Shown here in pieces: positions 11,401 through 21,710 of a DNA stretch of 64,000 nt. A program made the position numbers and the translations under genes. Source of the stretch: Bolinopsis microptera (lineage: Eukaryota > Ctenophora > Tentaculata > Lobata > Bolinopsidae); assembly GCF_026151205.1 (NCBI RefSeq), contig NC_087076.1, forward strand, positions 4,859,902-4,923,901, read 5' to 3'. A model generated the notes under the pieces. That model saw nothing but the letters and a program-made list of their open reading frames with translations. It was not told the origin of the DNA and did no database searches. Each line of letters begins with the position of its first letter. Within the stretch, counting starts at the first letter, position 1.

Positions 11401-14400
11401 AACTAAGAAACTCGTCAGACACATACACAATGGGAAAATCCTCATGCTCTGTGTTCACCAAAACAAACTTTGATGCTGTGATATGAGGTGAGTGACTAAG
11501 TAGTAAGTGTATTGCAATTGGTGTAATGGTGGTACATAATTTGCAACAGAACTAAAGACACGTGACTAGAAATTAAATAACCTATAAAAAAAATAAGGAA
11601 GTACTGAAGATAAAGTGATTAAGAATTGATAGAAACCAATGTCGTGAATCTTCGTCAGCAGACTCTCCAGAAAGAGACTCTCCTTATCCTCCATCTGTTG
11701 AATTAACTCCTTCCTCCTATCAACTATAACGTCCCCCTGTAAAGAGTATTATTTGTCTGAGTTGTTGGATAGAATTTGTCTTTTTACTGATCTAGATATT
11801 TTATTTTGATATGATTTACTCTGATACATGTTATGTCAGATCTGTTATCTAGTGGGGCCTAATATGTCTTATGTAAGATTTTTGCGTCATATTGGATTAT
11901 TGGTGTTTTATTGCGGTTACTTTCAACTAATAGCGAAAGTTGGAACGTGGACAATAATTATAATGAATCTCATCAGCAGCAAAGTAATAGTGATTATGAA
12001 TTTTGACCAGCATTAAAGAAAAAGCATTTCAAGGTATTGTAGTCAAGAAATCTTTGGAACTGGATAGTCCCCCCCCGGCCCCCCATAGTTATTACATAGT
12101 TACATAATTAAACAACAGAGTAGTGTAGAAATCTCTCCCCCCCCCCCCCCCCTAGTTATTACATAGTATAATTAATCAACAGAGTGGTGTAGAAATCTCT
12201 CCCCCCCCCCTAGTTATTACATAGTATAATTAATCAACTGAGTAGTGTAGAAATCTCTCCCCCCCCCCCCTAGTTATTACATAGTATAATTAAACAACAG
12301 AGTGGTGTAGAAATCTCTCCCCCCCCCCTAGTTATTACATACCTTAATTCCCAAAAATTTGGGCGACCAAAAATTTGAGCGGGCGGGCCTCTCGCCCAAA
12401 TTTTTTGCAGACCAAATTTATTGCATAAATCTTTTCCGTCTGCTAAATTTTTTGCTAACCAAACTTTTGGCATTTGGCCTGTGGCCCTGAAATCTATAGA
12501 AAGATGGCTTTTTCTTCATATCCAAGTGAAATAATATTTGAAATTTTAGTTTTCTAATCTGTCATTCATGGCTTGACCAAGTAAAAAGGCTTATATTTTA
12601 AATGAATAGAAATAACTGGAATAGCTAACAGCTACTAATAAAACAAATGGCTAGAGGTACAGATAGCTAGAGATTTAAACAAGATCTGCAAATGAATTAT
12701 CATCCACCGTAAAGTCTGATCTACAAGCATCAGTTATACTCGATTTCTCAAAGCCTTTCCTTATGTTATCTGGCCTCCCTTTTAAATATACAAAAAGTTC
12801 GTTGATCCAACGAGCGTGTACTTCACGGATCACTGTCAAGCGGGTATCAATTTTCACATTGTCTGATGAAACTCCTCCATTGAGCTGACACACTATGTTT
12901 TTTCGCGTACCAATCTTCGTACTTATTGCGCATGAATTTCTTAGCCAGTCCAGGGGCTAAAGAGAGACTAAATATCACTATTGTATATCTATCATTTTGT
13001 ACTGTGCCATCATCACTGTATTTTTTAGTAGTTACTGGGCAGATCGTAAATTTCATAATGTGAAACAACTCAGACTACCATCTACATGCTTAAAATTGAA
13101 AGCAAAATGACTGGAATAATAATAATGAACTAAGGCAAATATCTAACTGAAATTTTAGTGGAAAATCGTTCATTTTTCGAAGAATTTGTGCCCAAATTTT
13201 CGGTCGCCCAAATGAGTTCAAATTTTCTGCCCAAATTTTTCGGGCTCAAATAAATTGTGCTCAATATAATGGCACACAAATTTTTGGGAACTAAGGTAGT
13301 ATAATTAATCAACAGAGTAGTGTAGAAATCTCTCCCCCCTATACTAGTTATTACATAGTATAATTAAACAACAGAGTGGTGTAGAAATCTCTCCCCCCCC
13401 CCCCCCCCCTAGTTATTACATAGTATAATTAATCAACAGAGTAGTGTAGAAATCTCTCCCCCCCCCCCTAGTTATTACATAGTATAATTAAACAACAGAT
13501 TAGTTTAGAAATCTCTCCCCCCCCCCCCCCCTAGTTATTACATAGTATAATTAAACAACAGAGTGGTGTAGAAATCTTCCCCCCCCCCCCTAGTTATTAC
13601 ATAGTATAATTAAACAACAGATTAGTTTAGAAATCTCCCCCCCCCTAGTTATTACATAGTATAATTAAACAACAGAGTGGTGTAAAAATCTCCCCCACCC
13701 CATAGTTATTACATAGTATAATTAAACAACAGAGTGGTGTAGAAATCTCCCCCCCCCCCCCTAGTTATTACATAGTATAATTAATCAACAGAGTAGTGTA
13801 GAAATCTCCCCCCCCCTCCTAGTTATTACATAGTATAATTAATCAACAGAGTGGTGTAGAAATCTCCCCCCCCCCCCCCTAGTTATTACATAGTATAATC
13901 AAACAACAGAGTGGTGTAGAAATCTCCCCCCCCCCCCTAGTTATTACATAGTATAATTAAACAACAGAGTGGTGTAGAAATCTCTCCCCCTAGTTATTAC
14001 ATAGTATAATTAAACAACAGAGTCGTGTAGAAATCTCCCCCCCCCCCCCCTAGTTATTACATAGTATAATTAATCAACAGAGTGGTGTAGAAATCTCCCC
14101 CCCCCCCTAGTTATTACATAGTATAATTAAACAACAGACTAGAGTGGTGTAGAAATCTCTCCCCCCCCCCCCCCCCCTAGCTATTACATGAAGCATTTGA
14201 CACGGAGTTGTAGAGTGAGCTATGTGCCTCGCCGGGCTAAAGTAAGAAAGTAGTGGATGTCCTTGCTGTACGGCAGGTTAAACAAAGAACTGGAACTACT
14301 AGGTTCCGTACAGACTCAACTCTGCACACATGTCAATATGTTCATTATATGCAAGCCTCATGATTTATAGTATAATTAAACAACAGACTAGAGTGGTGTA

Positions 14401-14652
14401 GAAATCTCTCCCCCCCCCCCCCCTAGTTATTACATAGTATAATTAAACAATAGAGTAGTGTAGAAATCTTACCCTGACAGTCACAGCATCAGCATCATAA
14501 GCACTGTACCTCGTCATTCTGCGACTGTACGTATTAGGGATCAGCTTATTGAGGGAAGTCTGGCCCAGCTTCCGTAATATACTCTTCTTTTTGTGGCGCC
14601 CATGTCCTGGACCGTGCCCCATGCTGGCTAAGTTGGTGAGGTTATAAGACAC
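5492..14652 (-). CDS. KCNH (EAG/ERG-type) voltage-gated K+ channel, 14 exons
   Basis: Exons: 14652-14473, 11736-11637, 11475-11378, 11206-11068, 10830-10355, 8953-8755, 8632-8441, 8180-8058, 7907-7758, 7641-7442, 7315-7063, 6842-6634, 5967-5808, 5577-5492; together 855 codons with every phase matching. Order of parts: basic N-terminus, PAS domain (about residues 94-172; FVLVNTEHEDFPIVY), S1 (APKLFWDW, about 271), S2-S3 (GWFLID-like SWFLIDFMAAIPWEL), S4, pore with STVGFGN filter (GFGN about 530-533), C-linker, and a cyclic-nucleotide-binding homology domain (about 630-745; CPGDMIYHSGD, GDVFGE, YCEFEVLS). GFGN plus PAS plus C-linker is diagnostic of KCNH rather than HCN or CNG channels. S4 looks weakly charged (LLRVFRIVR). 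The start could also be the in-frame ATG at 14622. The exon 6 donor needed for phase (GTTTCC) is weak. Confidence 0.9.
8979..10220. mobile_element. MULE (Mutator-like) DNA transposon, internally deleted
   Basis: A 1242-bp element in channel intron 5, flanked by a perfect 9-bp duplication AGTATTATT (8970-8978 and 10221-10229), the size expected for Mutator-like elements. Ends are inverted and built of repeated GCGACATCTGTCCGA boxes (three or more near each end, in both orientations). The interior carries transposase remnants on the plus strand. The element sits only 25 bp from the exon 6 acceptor. Confidence 0.88.
9288..9908 (+). pseudogene. MULE transposase remnant
   Basis: Residues such as ILMDYELAIHNAVAF and RRGCIFHYKKALLKHV match the MULE transposase core (acidic residue, then the CxxH-type RGC.FH block). 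A FASYYENTWIG segment follows around 9640-9670, and a C-terminal part (DGRELPEPRAPKWIRYDRQL...) from 9708. The RTNN/EGWH block normally found between them is missing, and a 21-bp perfect hairpin (9675-9719) marks the junction. The N-terminal half, including the first catalytic Asp, is absent. It cannot make an active enzyme. Confidence 0.8.
12060..14450. repeat. 58-bp minisatellite with poly-C runs in channel intron 1
   Basis: About 22 units of TAGTTATTACATAGTATAA...AGAAATCTC followed by a C-run of roughly 5 to 19 bases. Units alternate AATTAAACAACAG and AATTAATCAACAG variants. Because the channel gene is on the minus strand, its pre-mRNA carries these as some twenty G-runs. The array is interrupted by a TA-flanked transposon (12342-13296) and by an unrelated segment at about 14185-14365. 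Confidence 0.95.
12342..13296 (-). mobile_element. TA-target DNA transposon remnant (Tc1/mariner/pogo-like)
   Basis: A 955-bp insertion inside the minisatellite. Removing it with one TA restores the unit TTACATAGTATAATT exactly. The ends are inverted repeats, CCTTAATTCCCAAAAATTTG against CCTTAGTTCCCAAAAATTTG. Two overlapping minus-strand frames (13068-12847, 12893-12675) encode part of a protein with REVHARWINELFVYL and IRKGFEKSSI, resembling the C-terminal end of pogo/Tigger-type transposases; that family call is tentative. Confidence 0.75.
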
Positions 14653-15024
14653 TCTTTAGTTTTACCGAGAAATAAAAAGATAAAAAGCATAGCATGGTTT
14701 TAACTACTACAACTGAAACTCAAACATATTTGGTAATAGTTATTAAATACCAAGGTGATTTCTAAAATAACTTTAAGAGTCAAACAATTGTTCTTTGACC
14801 CTTTTCAACTTTATTGTTTCCTCTAAAGCTCAGAATCGTTCGCATTGGTTATTACCAGCCAAGGAGAAATTGAAGATTCTCAAAAGCTCAAAGCATAATT
14901 TCCCTGAAGGGCTATACCTAGTTACATTGCGTCGGGTGTTGGGAATAACTGAATAAGCCAACTAAACCATCCCACCTGTGAACATGGGAATTGTGGTAGT
15001 GAGCCGGGGGGGGGGTCATACACT

Positions 15025-15590
15025 TTAAAGTACCTGACCCCCCCCCCCCCCCCCCATAACAGATCTTATCTCTTCAACACAGGAAAGGCTGGTGTCCTTC
15101 TTTAGCATGTCCAGAAACGTAAGGTGGGGCCTCCCCGGTCTCCTGTATCCATGCTGAGGGTCCCAGAACAGAAGTTGGTTTGCCAGAAGGTCGTCATGCC
15201 TGGCTACATGTCCAGACAGTCTCATTCTTCTGGAGGCTATCATCGCTGATGGCTTGGGGATGTTGCCGTATAAATCACTGTTGTTGATGATTTGTGGCCA
15301 ACGTATGTTCAATGCCATCCGGAGCATTCTAGTGTAGCATCCATTGATCCGCTTAGTCATGGATTGGCTCATCGTCCAAGCTTCAGAGCCGTACAGGAGT
15401 ACGGGCTCAACCGTTGCTCGAAAGACACGGATCTTTAAGTCCCTGTGCATTCCAGACTTCCAGGTTTAACTGATGACAGGCCCCCCATGCCTTTGCTTTC
15501 CTAACATCAAAGTCCTTCTCCGCACTCATTATTCTGCTTCCAAGGTAGACAAAGTCATCTACTTGCTGGATGATGGATCACAATATTCTT
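15025..15590 (-). mobile_element. 5'-truncated LINE, RT C-terminal part
   Basis: Minus-strand translation gives VDDFVYLGSRIMSAEKDF, then, after a frame change near 15450, RATVEPVLLYGSEAWT, RMLRMALNIRW, RRMRLSGHVARHDD and RRPGRPHLTFLDMLKKDT. This is the C-terminal domain of RTE/CR1-type non-LTR reverse transcriptases. A poly-C run of about 17 at 15039 forms its present end. The flank 14653-15020 shows no gene and may hold the channel promoter. Confidence 0.8.
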
Positions 15591-16289
15591 TGCGATATTA
15601 GGATTACTATATAAAATAAAGGATGAGTTACAATCAATGTGTTAGTACATTTAATGAAGATGTTCATTAGCAAACATTTCACAACCAGAATACAACACCT
15701 GTCCCTCACACAACCGCTCCAATAAAACCTGCACTGATTAGATCAACTTTACTAAATTTAAATCTTTATCATTCCAAATTGCACTATACTACCCACCTAT
15801 GCAGCTGGGGTTCGGTACGCTGTTTCAAGAGGTTGAATGCCAGCACTAATAACTTATAATACTCCTTACACATCCACCAGTGTGGTATCAGTTAAAAGTT
15901 TTCTTAAGCTGACCGAAATTTTGCAACTTAACAGCCGCAAAACTTGCGGCTTGATTTTTATTTATGTTGTTGGCTAAATAGTCCTGTTTTGGGAAGTTTG
16001 TGAGGCTTCGAGGGCCGTAACATGATGTTATTGTCACGCCATCGTGTTTCACTAATCACTATCAGTATCAAATGTGTCTATAATATTCATTCTCTACCAC
16101 TTTGACGTTTGTAGCTTATTTTAAAGTTGAAGTTAAAATTTACAAAGCTATGTCAGAATAAAGCTTTGGACTTTGGGACAGAGGCATTGCACAAGCAAAA
16201 CGTTAGTAAAACTGAAACAAATCCGTTTACTGATCAGTTTGTTCCAGTAGCAAAGTGGCAAATATTATGAAATAACTCTTTCATCTCAG
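15591..16289. other. Intergenic, nothing recognised
   Basis: AT-rich sequence between a LINE fragment and the glycosyltransferase gene. A good splice acceptor (TTTCATCTCAG) ends at 16289, 31 bases before the glycosyltransferase ATG, so a 5' untranslated exon may lie in this interval. Confidence 0.4.
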
Positions 16290-16319
16290 GGCTTCAAGTT
16301 TGATCGACCACGGCTGACC

Positions 16320-17966
16320 ATGCAGAAGCAGTTTTTGAAATTCCAAAAGTTTCTGGTTAACAAGAGATTCGTGTGGATACTATGTTTTTTTGGGATTTCG
16401 ACATATCTTATAACACCGGTATTTATTCAAGCACACATAAACTTCTCTTTTTACGAAATTGAGAAATTATGGCCTGATGGCAACAAAAGAGATTCTGAAA
16501 ACTCTACAATTGAGATAGCGTTTACGCAGAACATTGCCAATTCGAGCAATATGAAGCTGGGCTACAGAATTCAGTTCTCAAGATGGGGTAACTGTATAGG
16601 CTCTTCAAGTCCAAATACCTCTAATCTCGAAGTTACCTTCTGCGACCCAAACGAAAAGCAGACATTTATTAGGAGGGGCGGTAGCTTAGTGTTTGAAAAT
16701 ACCGGAAGTTGTGTTGAGATTGAGAATGCAGGGACATTTGACTCAACTTTCCAGCTCAAACTCGGCGACTGCACTGGTGAAATAGCTAAATTCACTCTCG
16801 CGAATGAGACTTATCTCCAATTGAATATGTTGGGTGTACAACAAGATACTCCAATGTGTCTCTCTCCTGTGATAACATCAGATACCACTGAAGCAGCCAA
16901 ATATCAATTACAATTAGGAACCTTGGTTGGCGTTGCACCTTGTCATGAGAATGCCTCTCAGATAACTTTTATAGAGGAAAACGACTTCAGAAAAAGACGA
17001 AAGGCTCTGTTGTCACCTCAGCCACCAGACCTAGATCCAAGCTGTGATTTTCCAGCTTGTGCAATCAATACTAAAACACAACCAGTAAAACTCCTACCTC
17101 CAGAACATATAGACCGATGCTCCAAGATGTCGGACTGTGTAACACTTGTAACAAAAACAGCAAGAAGGCCAGAATTAGTGCTAAGAATGGTCCAATCACT
17201 ACAGAGTGTTAAAGGATACGATCTGCCGACTATTGTGTACGACGACGGAGGAGAGCCCTATCCAGAGACTGAGGTCATGAAGGGACTATCAAATTTCACC
17301 AATCTGAGGTATATTGTCGGTGATACTGAAGACCTGGGAATAGCTTTGGGGAGAACTCTGGCTATTCAACATGTCAAGACAAAATATTTTCTGCTGCTTG
17401 ACGACGATTCGGTTATCAATCTGGAAACAAATATTGAATTGTTAGCTGACATTTTAGACACGACGGATGCTTCATTAGTCGGAGGAAAGCCAACTGGTTA
17501 TCGAAAATTTGCCGGATTCCTACAATTTAAGAAAGGGACGGAAAAGGATGCAGGGAAAAGGGAGCTGTATTTATACCGCAACAATCCCATTGCTGAAACG
17601 GTTGTCAATAATCCGTCGTGTGAGCAATGTGATGTGACAAGCAACATCTTTATGGCAAAAACAAAAGACATTTTGGAAGTTGGCGGCTGGAGCAAAGAGC
17701 TGAAGATTGCAGAACACAAAGATTTATTTTTGAGACTTAAAGCTGCCAAGAAGAAGGTGGTTTACTGTCCAGGTTTCCAAGTGTTTAATCGTAAAGAAAC
17801 TGTAGAAGCCAAGAAGGAGTCAGGGTACCAATCGTTGCGAACAACCCGACGGTTTCGAATGAATAAAGTTTTTAATAATGTTTGGAATATACACTTATTC
17901 AAGGAGAGAAGTCTAGGATCGTTCCCTGATTATCAAAACAAAATGACAAACCATGTGGCTACGTGA
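16320..17966 (+). CDS. Type II membrane GalNAc-transferase-like glycosyltransferase with ricin-like domain
   Basis: A 548-residue coding exon. A short basic cytoplasmic tail precedes one membrane anchor (about 16-37), typical of Golgi transferases. Residues 80-215 hold a Cys-rich repeat pattern (GNCIG, GSCVEI, LKLGDC, PMCLSP) suggesting a ricin-B-like beta-trefoil. Residues 273-495 match the B4GALNT (GT12/GT2-like) catalytic fold: VTLVTKTARRPE, IVYDDGG, LGIALGRTLAI, a metal-binding LLLDDDSVI (358-366), LVGGKPTG, CDVTSNIFMAKT and KIAEHKDLFLRLK. It would add GalNAc or a similar sugar to glycans in the Golgi. The last codons read GCT ACG TGA, and CTACGTGAGT also looks like a splice donor, so a short 3' exon may exist. 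Substrate unknown. Confidence 0.85.
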   Translation: MQKQFLKFQKFLVNKRFVWILCFFGISTYLITPVFIQAHINFSFYEIEKLWPDGNKRDSENSTIEIAFTQNIANSSNMKLGYRIQFSRWGNCIGSSSPNTSNLEVTFCDPNEKQTFIRRGGSLVFENTGSCVEIENAGTFDSTFQLKLGDCTGEIAKFTLANETYLQLNMLGVQQDTPMCLSPVITSDTTEAAKYQLQLGTLVGVAPCHENASQITFIEENDFRKRRKALLSPQPPDLDPSCDFPACAINTKTQPVKLLPPEHIDRCSKMSDCVTLVTKTARRPELVLRMVQSLQSVKGYDLPTIVYDDGGEPYPETEVMKGLSNFTNLRYIVGDTEDLGIALGRTLAIQHVKTKYFLLLDDDSVINLETNIELLADILDTTDASLVGGKPTGYRKFAGFLQFKKGTEKDAGKRELYLYRNNPIAETVVNNPSCEQCDVTSNIFMAKTKDILEVGGWSKELKIAEHKDLFLRLKAAKKKVVYCPGFQVFNRKETVEAKKESGYQSLRTTRRFRMNKVFNNVWNIHLFKERSLGSFPDYQNKMTNHVAT

Positions 17967-19599
17967 GTCTACATTAATAACGCTCATAGTTATTAGTTTT
18001 GAGCCTAGTGGAAAATAACCCAATCTTGGGACAATAATCTACGTAGATCCAGAAGTCGGAACTGGAACTTATTTGTAGATTCCGGGGATATGCTATTTTC
18101 TTCAGCAATCAGCAGATCCAACCGATTTTTTACCTATAACCAATCATTGCATGGCTTATTTTTTTGAATAATTTTTGTGCAATATCACATATTTTTTGAT
18201 AACAACATGACGTGTATTGATGGCTTGATAAGAGAAATTAAATACAGTCACAACAAGCTAGTTTTAGAGGCACTTGTTGCTTCAAGTGTCTAACAATATT
18301 AGTCTACTATCAGCTCTAAAGAATCTTAAAAATGTTAGGTCAAAACCAAAACAGAGGTAGTAGTATATCGAGTTTCTTACTTATTAATTCAATAAATAGT
18401 TTAAGTTGCACATGACTCATGCTGAGCGATAATGTTACACAAACAGATTTAACTTGCTTACGTTATAAATCGCCTAAAATTAAAAGTAGCAGCTTTTCAC
18501 TCATTGGGTGCAACAAAGAATATAAGTAAACCAGCCATTTTATCTGCTAAAATCTTGCTGACGTTTTTGAGTCCCATTAGGTGCCCTTTTTCAGGAGGAA
18601 GAACTTTTGTTAAGACAATTTTTATGTCATCGACAATCACTTAATTGGATAATTATCAATTAGCTAATAAGCAAAATTTGAAAAAAAACTTAATTGGCCC
18701 AAAATGATCAGAATAGTTTAAAACACGGAGAAAAGTAGTTTAAAAAAGTAGTAAAAACTTTGAAAATTTGTCACTTTCGAAAATTCAAAATATATATTTT
18801 TTCGCCAAAAGTGATCAAATTGCATGAACCGCGGAGAAAAATGCTTTAGCGAATTTTTCGTTTCAAGAATACTTAAATCACCAATATTTGTAGTTGGAGT
18901 TCAGTAAATCTTGGCAGATTTTAGTAATCAGGAATTACTAAGTGGAAAGGTCTGAAACTGAAAAACGTTAACCATACGATATAATTAGAGTTTCATAACT
19001 AATTACAATACAGCCTTATCGAAACTGCACCAATGGCACAGTCAAGATCGAACTGATAGCCTGGCACTCTACTATCATTTTAACGATTTCGATGATGAAT
19101 CAGTGGGGTTAAGTTAATCACATTTGTAATAAATAAAACCTCTCTGTACCGTCAATTGTGCTAATCTAAACCGGCCTACCTGGATTACCAGACCTCTTCT
19201 TTTCCTCAATACAACAATCAAACCGAGTTGTTCATATCGCATTTGGTGGGTGATGTAAGTACATATCGAGGCTCGAGCTGTATTCAATCACAATAGGACA
19301 CAATACGTGCATATTATATGGCCCTTAATGTGGTATATGAAACGCTCTATACCGGGGTGTTTCTATACCGTACACTTCTCGTTTCTCCCGTGAGACTAAG
19401 GGGCTCGGTATAGAGAGGTTTTACTGTATCACGAAAACGTCTACTTGGCCTCATGGCTTATTTACAGCTCGAAGAAGGCAAGAAAAGATTTAACAATTTG
19501 TTGTTTTTTGTTGTTGTTAAAACTCAACTGGGCTCTCCTGTGTCACCAAACTAGACCAAGTAATTTTAGATTATTATATTTTTCTATATTTTTTCCCGA
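17967..19599. other. Intergenic, no gene seen
   Basis: About 1.6 kb of AT-rich DNA downstream of the glycosyltransferase. I see no exon with supporting splice sites, no RNA gene and no clear repeat ends. Confidence 0.4.
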
Positions 19600-19725
19600 T
19601 CCATGATTATTATTATCAAATCTAAAATAGCTAATAATTTAATTAATTATGAAAAGGCCCATTAACGTGGGCAATAACATACGCTTTATACATTATATAA
19701 AAAAATTGAAATCTATTTTTCCGAT
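19600..19725 (-). mobile_element. LINE 3'-end fragment
   Basis: Reverse complement of the 3' terminus of the LINE at 19951-20711 (TTATTATT tail, GCTAATAATTTAAT, CACGTTAATGGG counterpart, TCTATTTTTCC). It is a severely 5'-truncated copy of the same family. Confidence 0.65.
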
Positions 19726-19950
19726 CCATGACTCACGCCATCACGGATCGGGAAATTGAACGGCCATCCACAAAAGAAAAGTGGCCGCAATTCTTGTTAT
19801 AATAAGTATATTGACGCGGTGGATTGTTGAGGGGGTTTCAAGCACAGGTCACTCTCAAATCCAAAGATAAGCAGTGGTCTTCGGCACTTGAAACCTCCTC
19901 AAGCCTTCACTGATTTATATATCATTGATATTGTTTGATTGTGCCGTAAA

Positions 19951-20711
19951 TATATCCAAAAGATCATGGGTGGTGGCATTGGTGAGGCCTGTCGTTTCTG
20001 CAACAGCTTCGATGACTCTCCTGTACACCAGCTCCTATTGTGTCTGGAGGTGCAAGACACCAGTTACCTGCAGCTAAAAGAAGAGCTGGGTGGGGCTGAA
20101 TCACATTCCTATCTAGATGAAGTGTTAACAAAAAGCAGCACACAAAAAGCATTCGTTAGAAGAGTCGAATTTCTTTGGGGACAAAATGATGCTCTCCAGG
20201 ATTTATCCAACTAGAAAGATCATAAAATAAAGACTCTGCAAACATCTCAGAGAAATAATACCACCGTAAAGAATAAAGAGGGAGGATCCTGGACCCCGAA
20301 ATCCACCACCTTTCTGTACTTTCAGATGTACCAATGTGGCAGGAAACCAGGGCTCATGCTGCCGCTGAGCTAAAGCAGTAGAGGGGATGGCGGCTTCTCT
20401 AGGATCTAAAACGTCCTGAAGCAGACCAACACTATGTCCCAATGCACTGGTGTTGGGATGTCTGCCCCCGGTGCCTGTCCGGGTCAATAAAGCAGTCAAG
20501 CATCATGTATGTTATGTTGAACATTCTCAACCAGTACAAATGTGGGAACTCCCAGAAAAGACGAAAACAGATCTAAAGAGACACTTAACAACATTGGAAA
20601 AATAGACATCAATTTCTTTATATAATTTATAAAGCGTGTATTATTGCCCACGTTAAGGGGCATGTTAATAATTTATTAAATTATTAGCTATTTTAGATTT
20701 AATAATAATAA
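19951..20711 (+). mobile_element. 5'-truncated LINE with 11-bp target duplication
   Basis: Flanked by TGTGCCGTAAA at 19940-19950 and 20712-20722. It starts inside ORF2 and encodes the protein end: a zinc-knuckle-like ACRFCNSFDDSPVHQLLLC, then LQLKEELGGAESHSYLDEV and RRVEFLWGQNDALQDL, stop near 20214. A 3' UTR of about 500 bp and an (AATAAT) tail follow. The same family recurs inverted at 21711-23573. Clade not assigned; the C-terminal CCHC is common in L1/R1/Jockey-type elements. Confidence 0.85.
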
Positions 20712-21710
20712 TGTGCCGTAAAAATAAATAATTGTTTTATTAAATTAATAATTGTTTTATTATTTTCACAATTACTTTTTTTCTCAAAATAATTGGCAAA
20801 ATATCGATTCTAAGTTTATTTTATGTCAACTAATATCAGATGGTGGGTGCAAATTTACTCTTTCTCTGGATACAAATTACAAATCCCATGAATATTTTCT
20901 ACAGTCCAAAATAATAAATTTGTAATCCTTCAGAATGGACAACCTTCTCAAGATAATAAATGAGCTACAGGACGTTTTTGGCACTGTTGGATCTTCTCCT
21001 GATTCAATAAAGCTACCCCAAATAGTGGTGGTTGGCTCCCAAAGTGCTGGAAAGAGCTCTGTCCTTGAGGGTATCGTTAGAAAGAACTTTCTGCCAAGAG
21101 GAGGTGGCATTGTGACAAGAAGACCTCTTATCATACAGATCACACAGGAAAATATTTCTAACCAATCCTGGGCATGCTTCCTGCACAATCCTGATAAAAA
21201 GTATACCGACTTTGATGAAGTAAGAGATGAAATAGTTGCTGAGACTGATAGGCTTTGTGGCAACAGCAAAAATATCCTGCCTGACTCCATAACACTGAAG
21301 ATCTACTCATCGGATTTGCCAACCCTGACTCTCGTTGACCTTCCAGGGGTAGTCAAAGTTCCAGTTGATGGTCAGCCTGAAAATATTGAAGAACAAACAA
21401 TCAACCTGGTAAAAAGTTTTGTGCAAAATCCTAACAGCATTATCTTAGCAGTTTCACCTGGTAATGTCGATCTTGCTAATTCTGAAGCACTAAAGATAGC
21501 AAGACAAGTTGATCCAGAAAGTCGAAGAACAGTAGCAGTCATCACAAAGGCTGATTTAATGGAAAGGACAACAGAAAATAGGCTGGTGCTGGAGGGAAAG
21601 TCTATTCCTGTAAAGCTTGGGATAATAGGAGTCATAAACCGGAGTCAGGCAAAAATAGATCAGGAACAACCAATAGATAAATGCCTAGAAGAGGAGGAGC
21701 TCTTCTTTAA

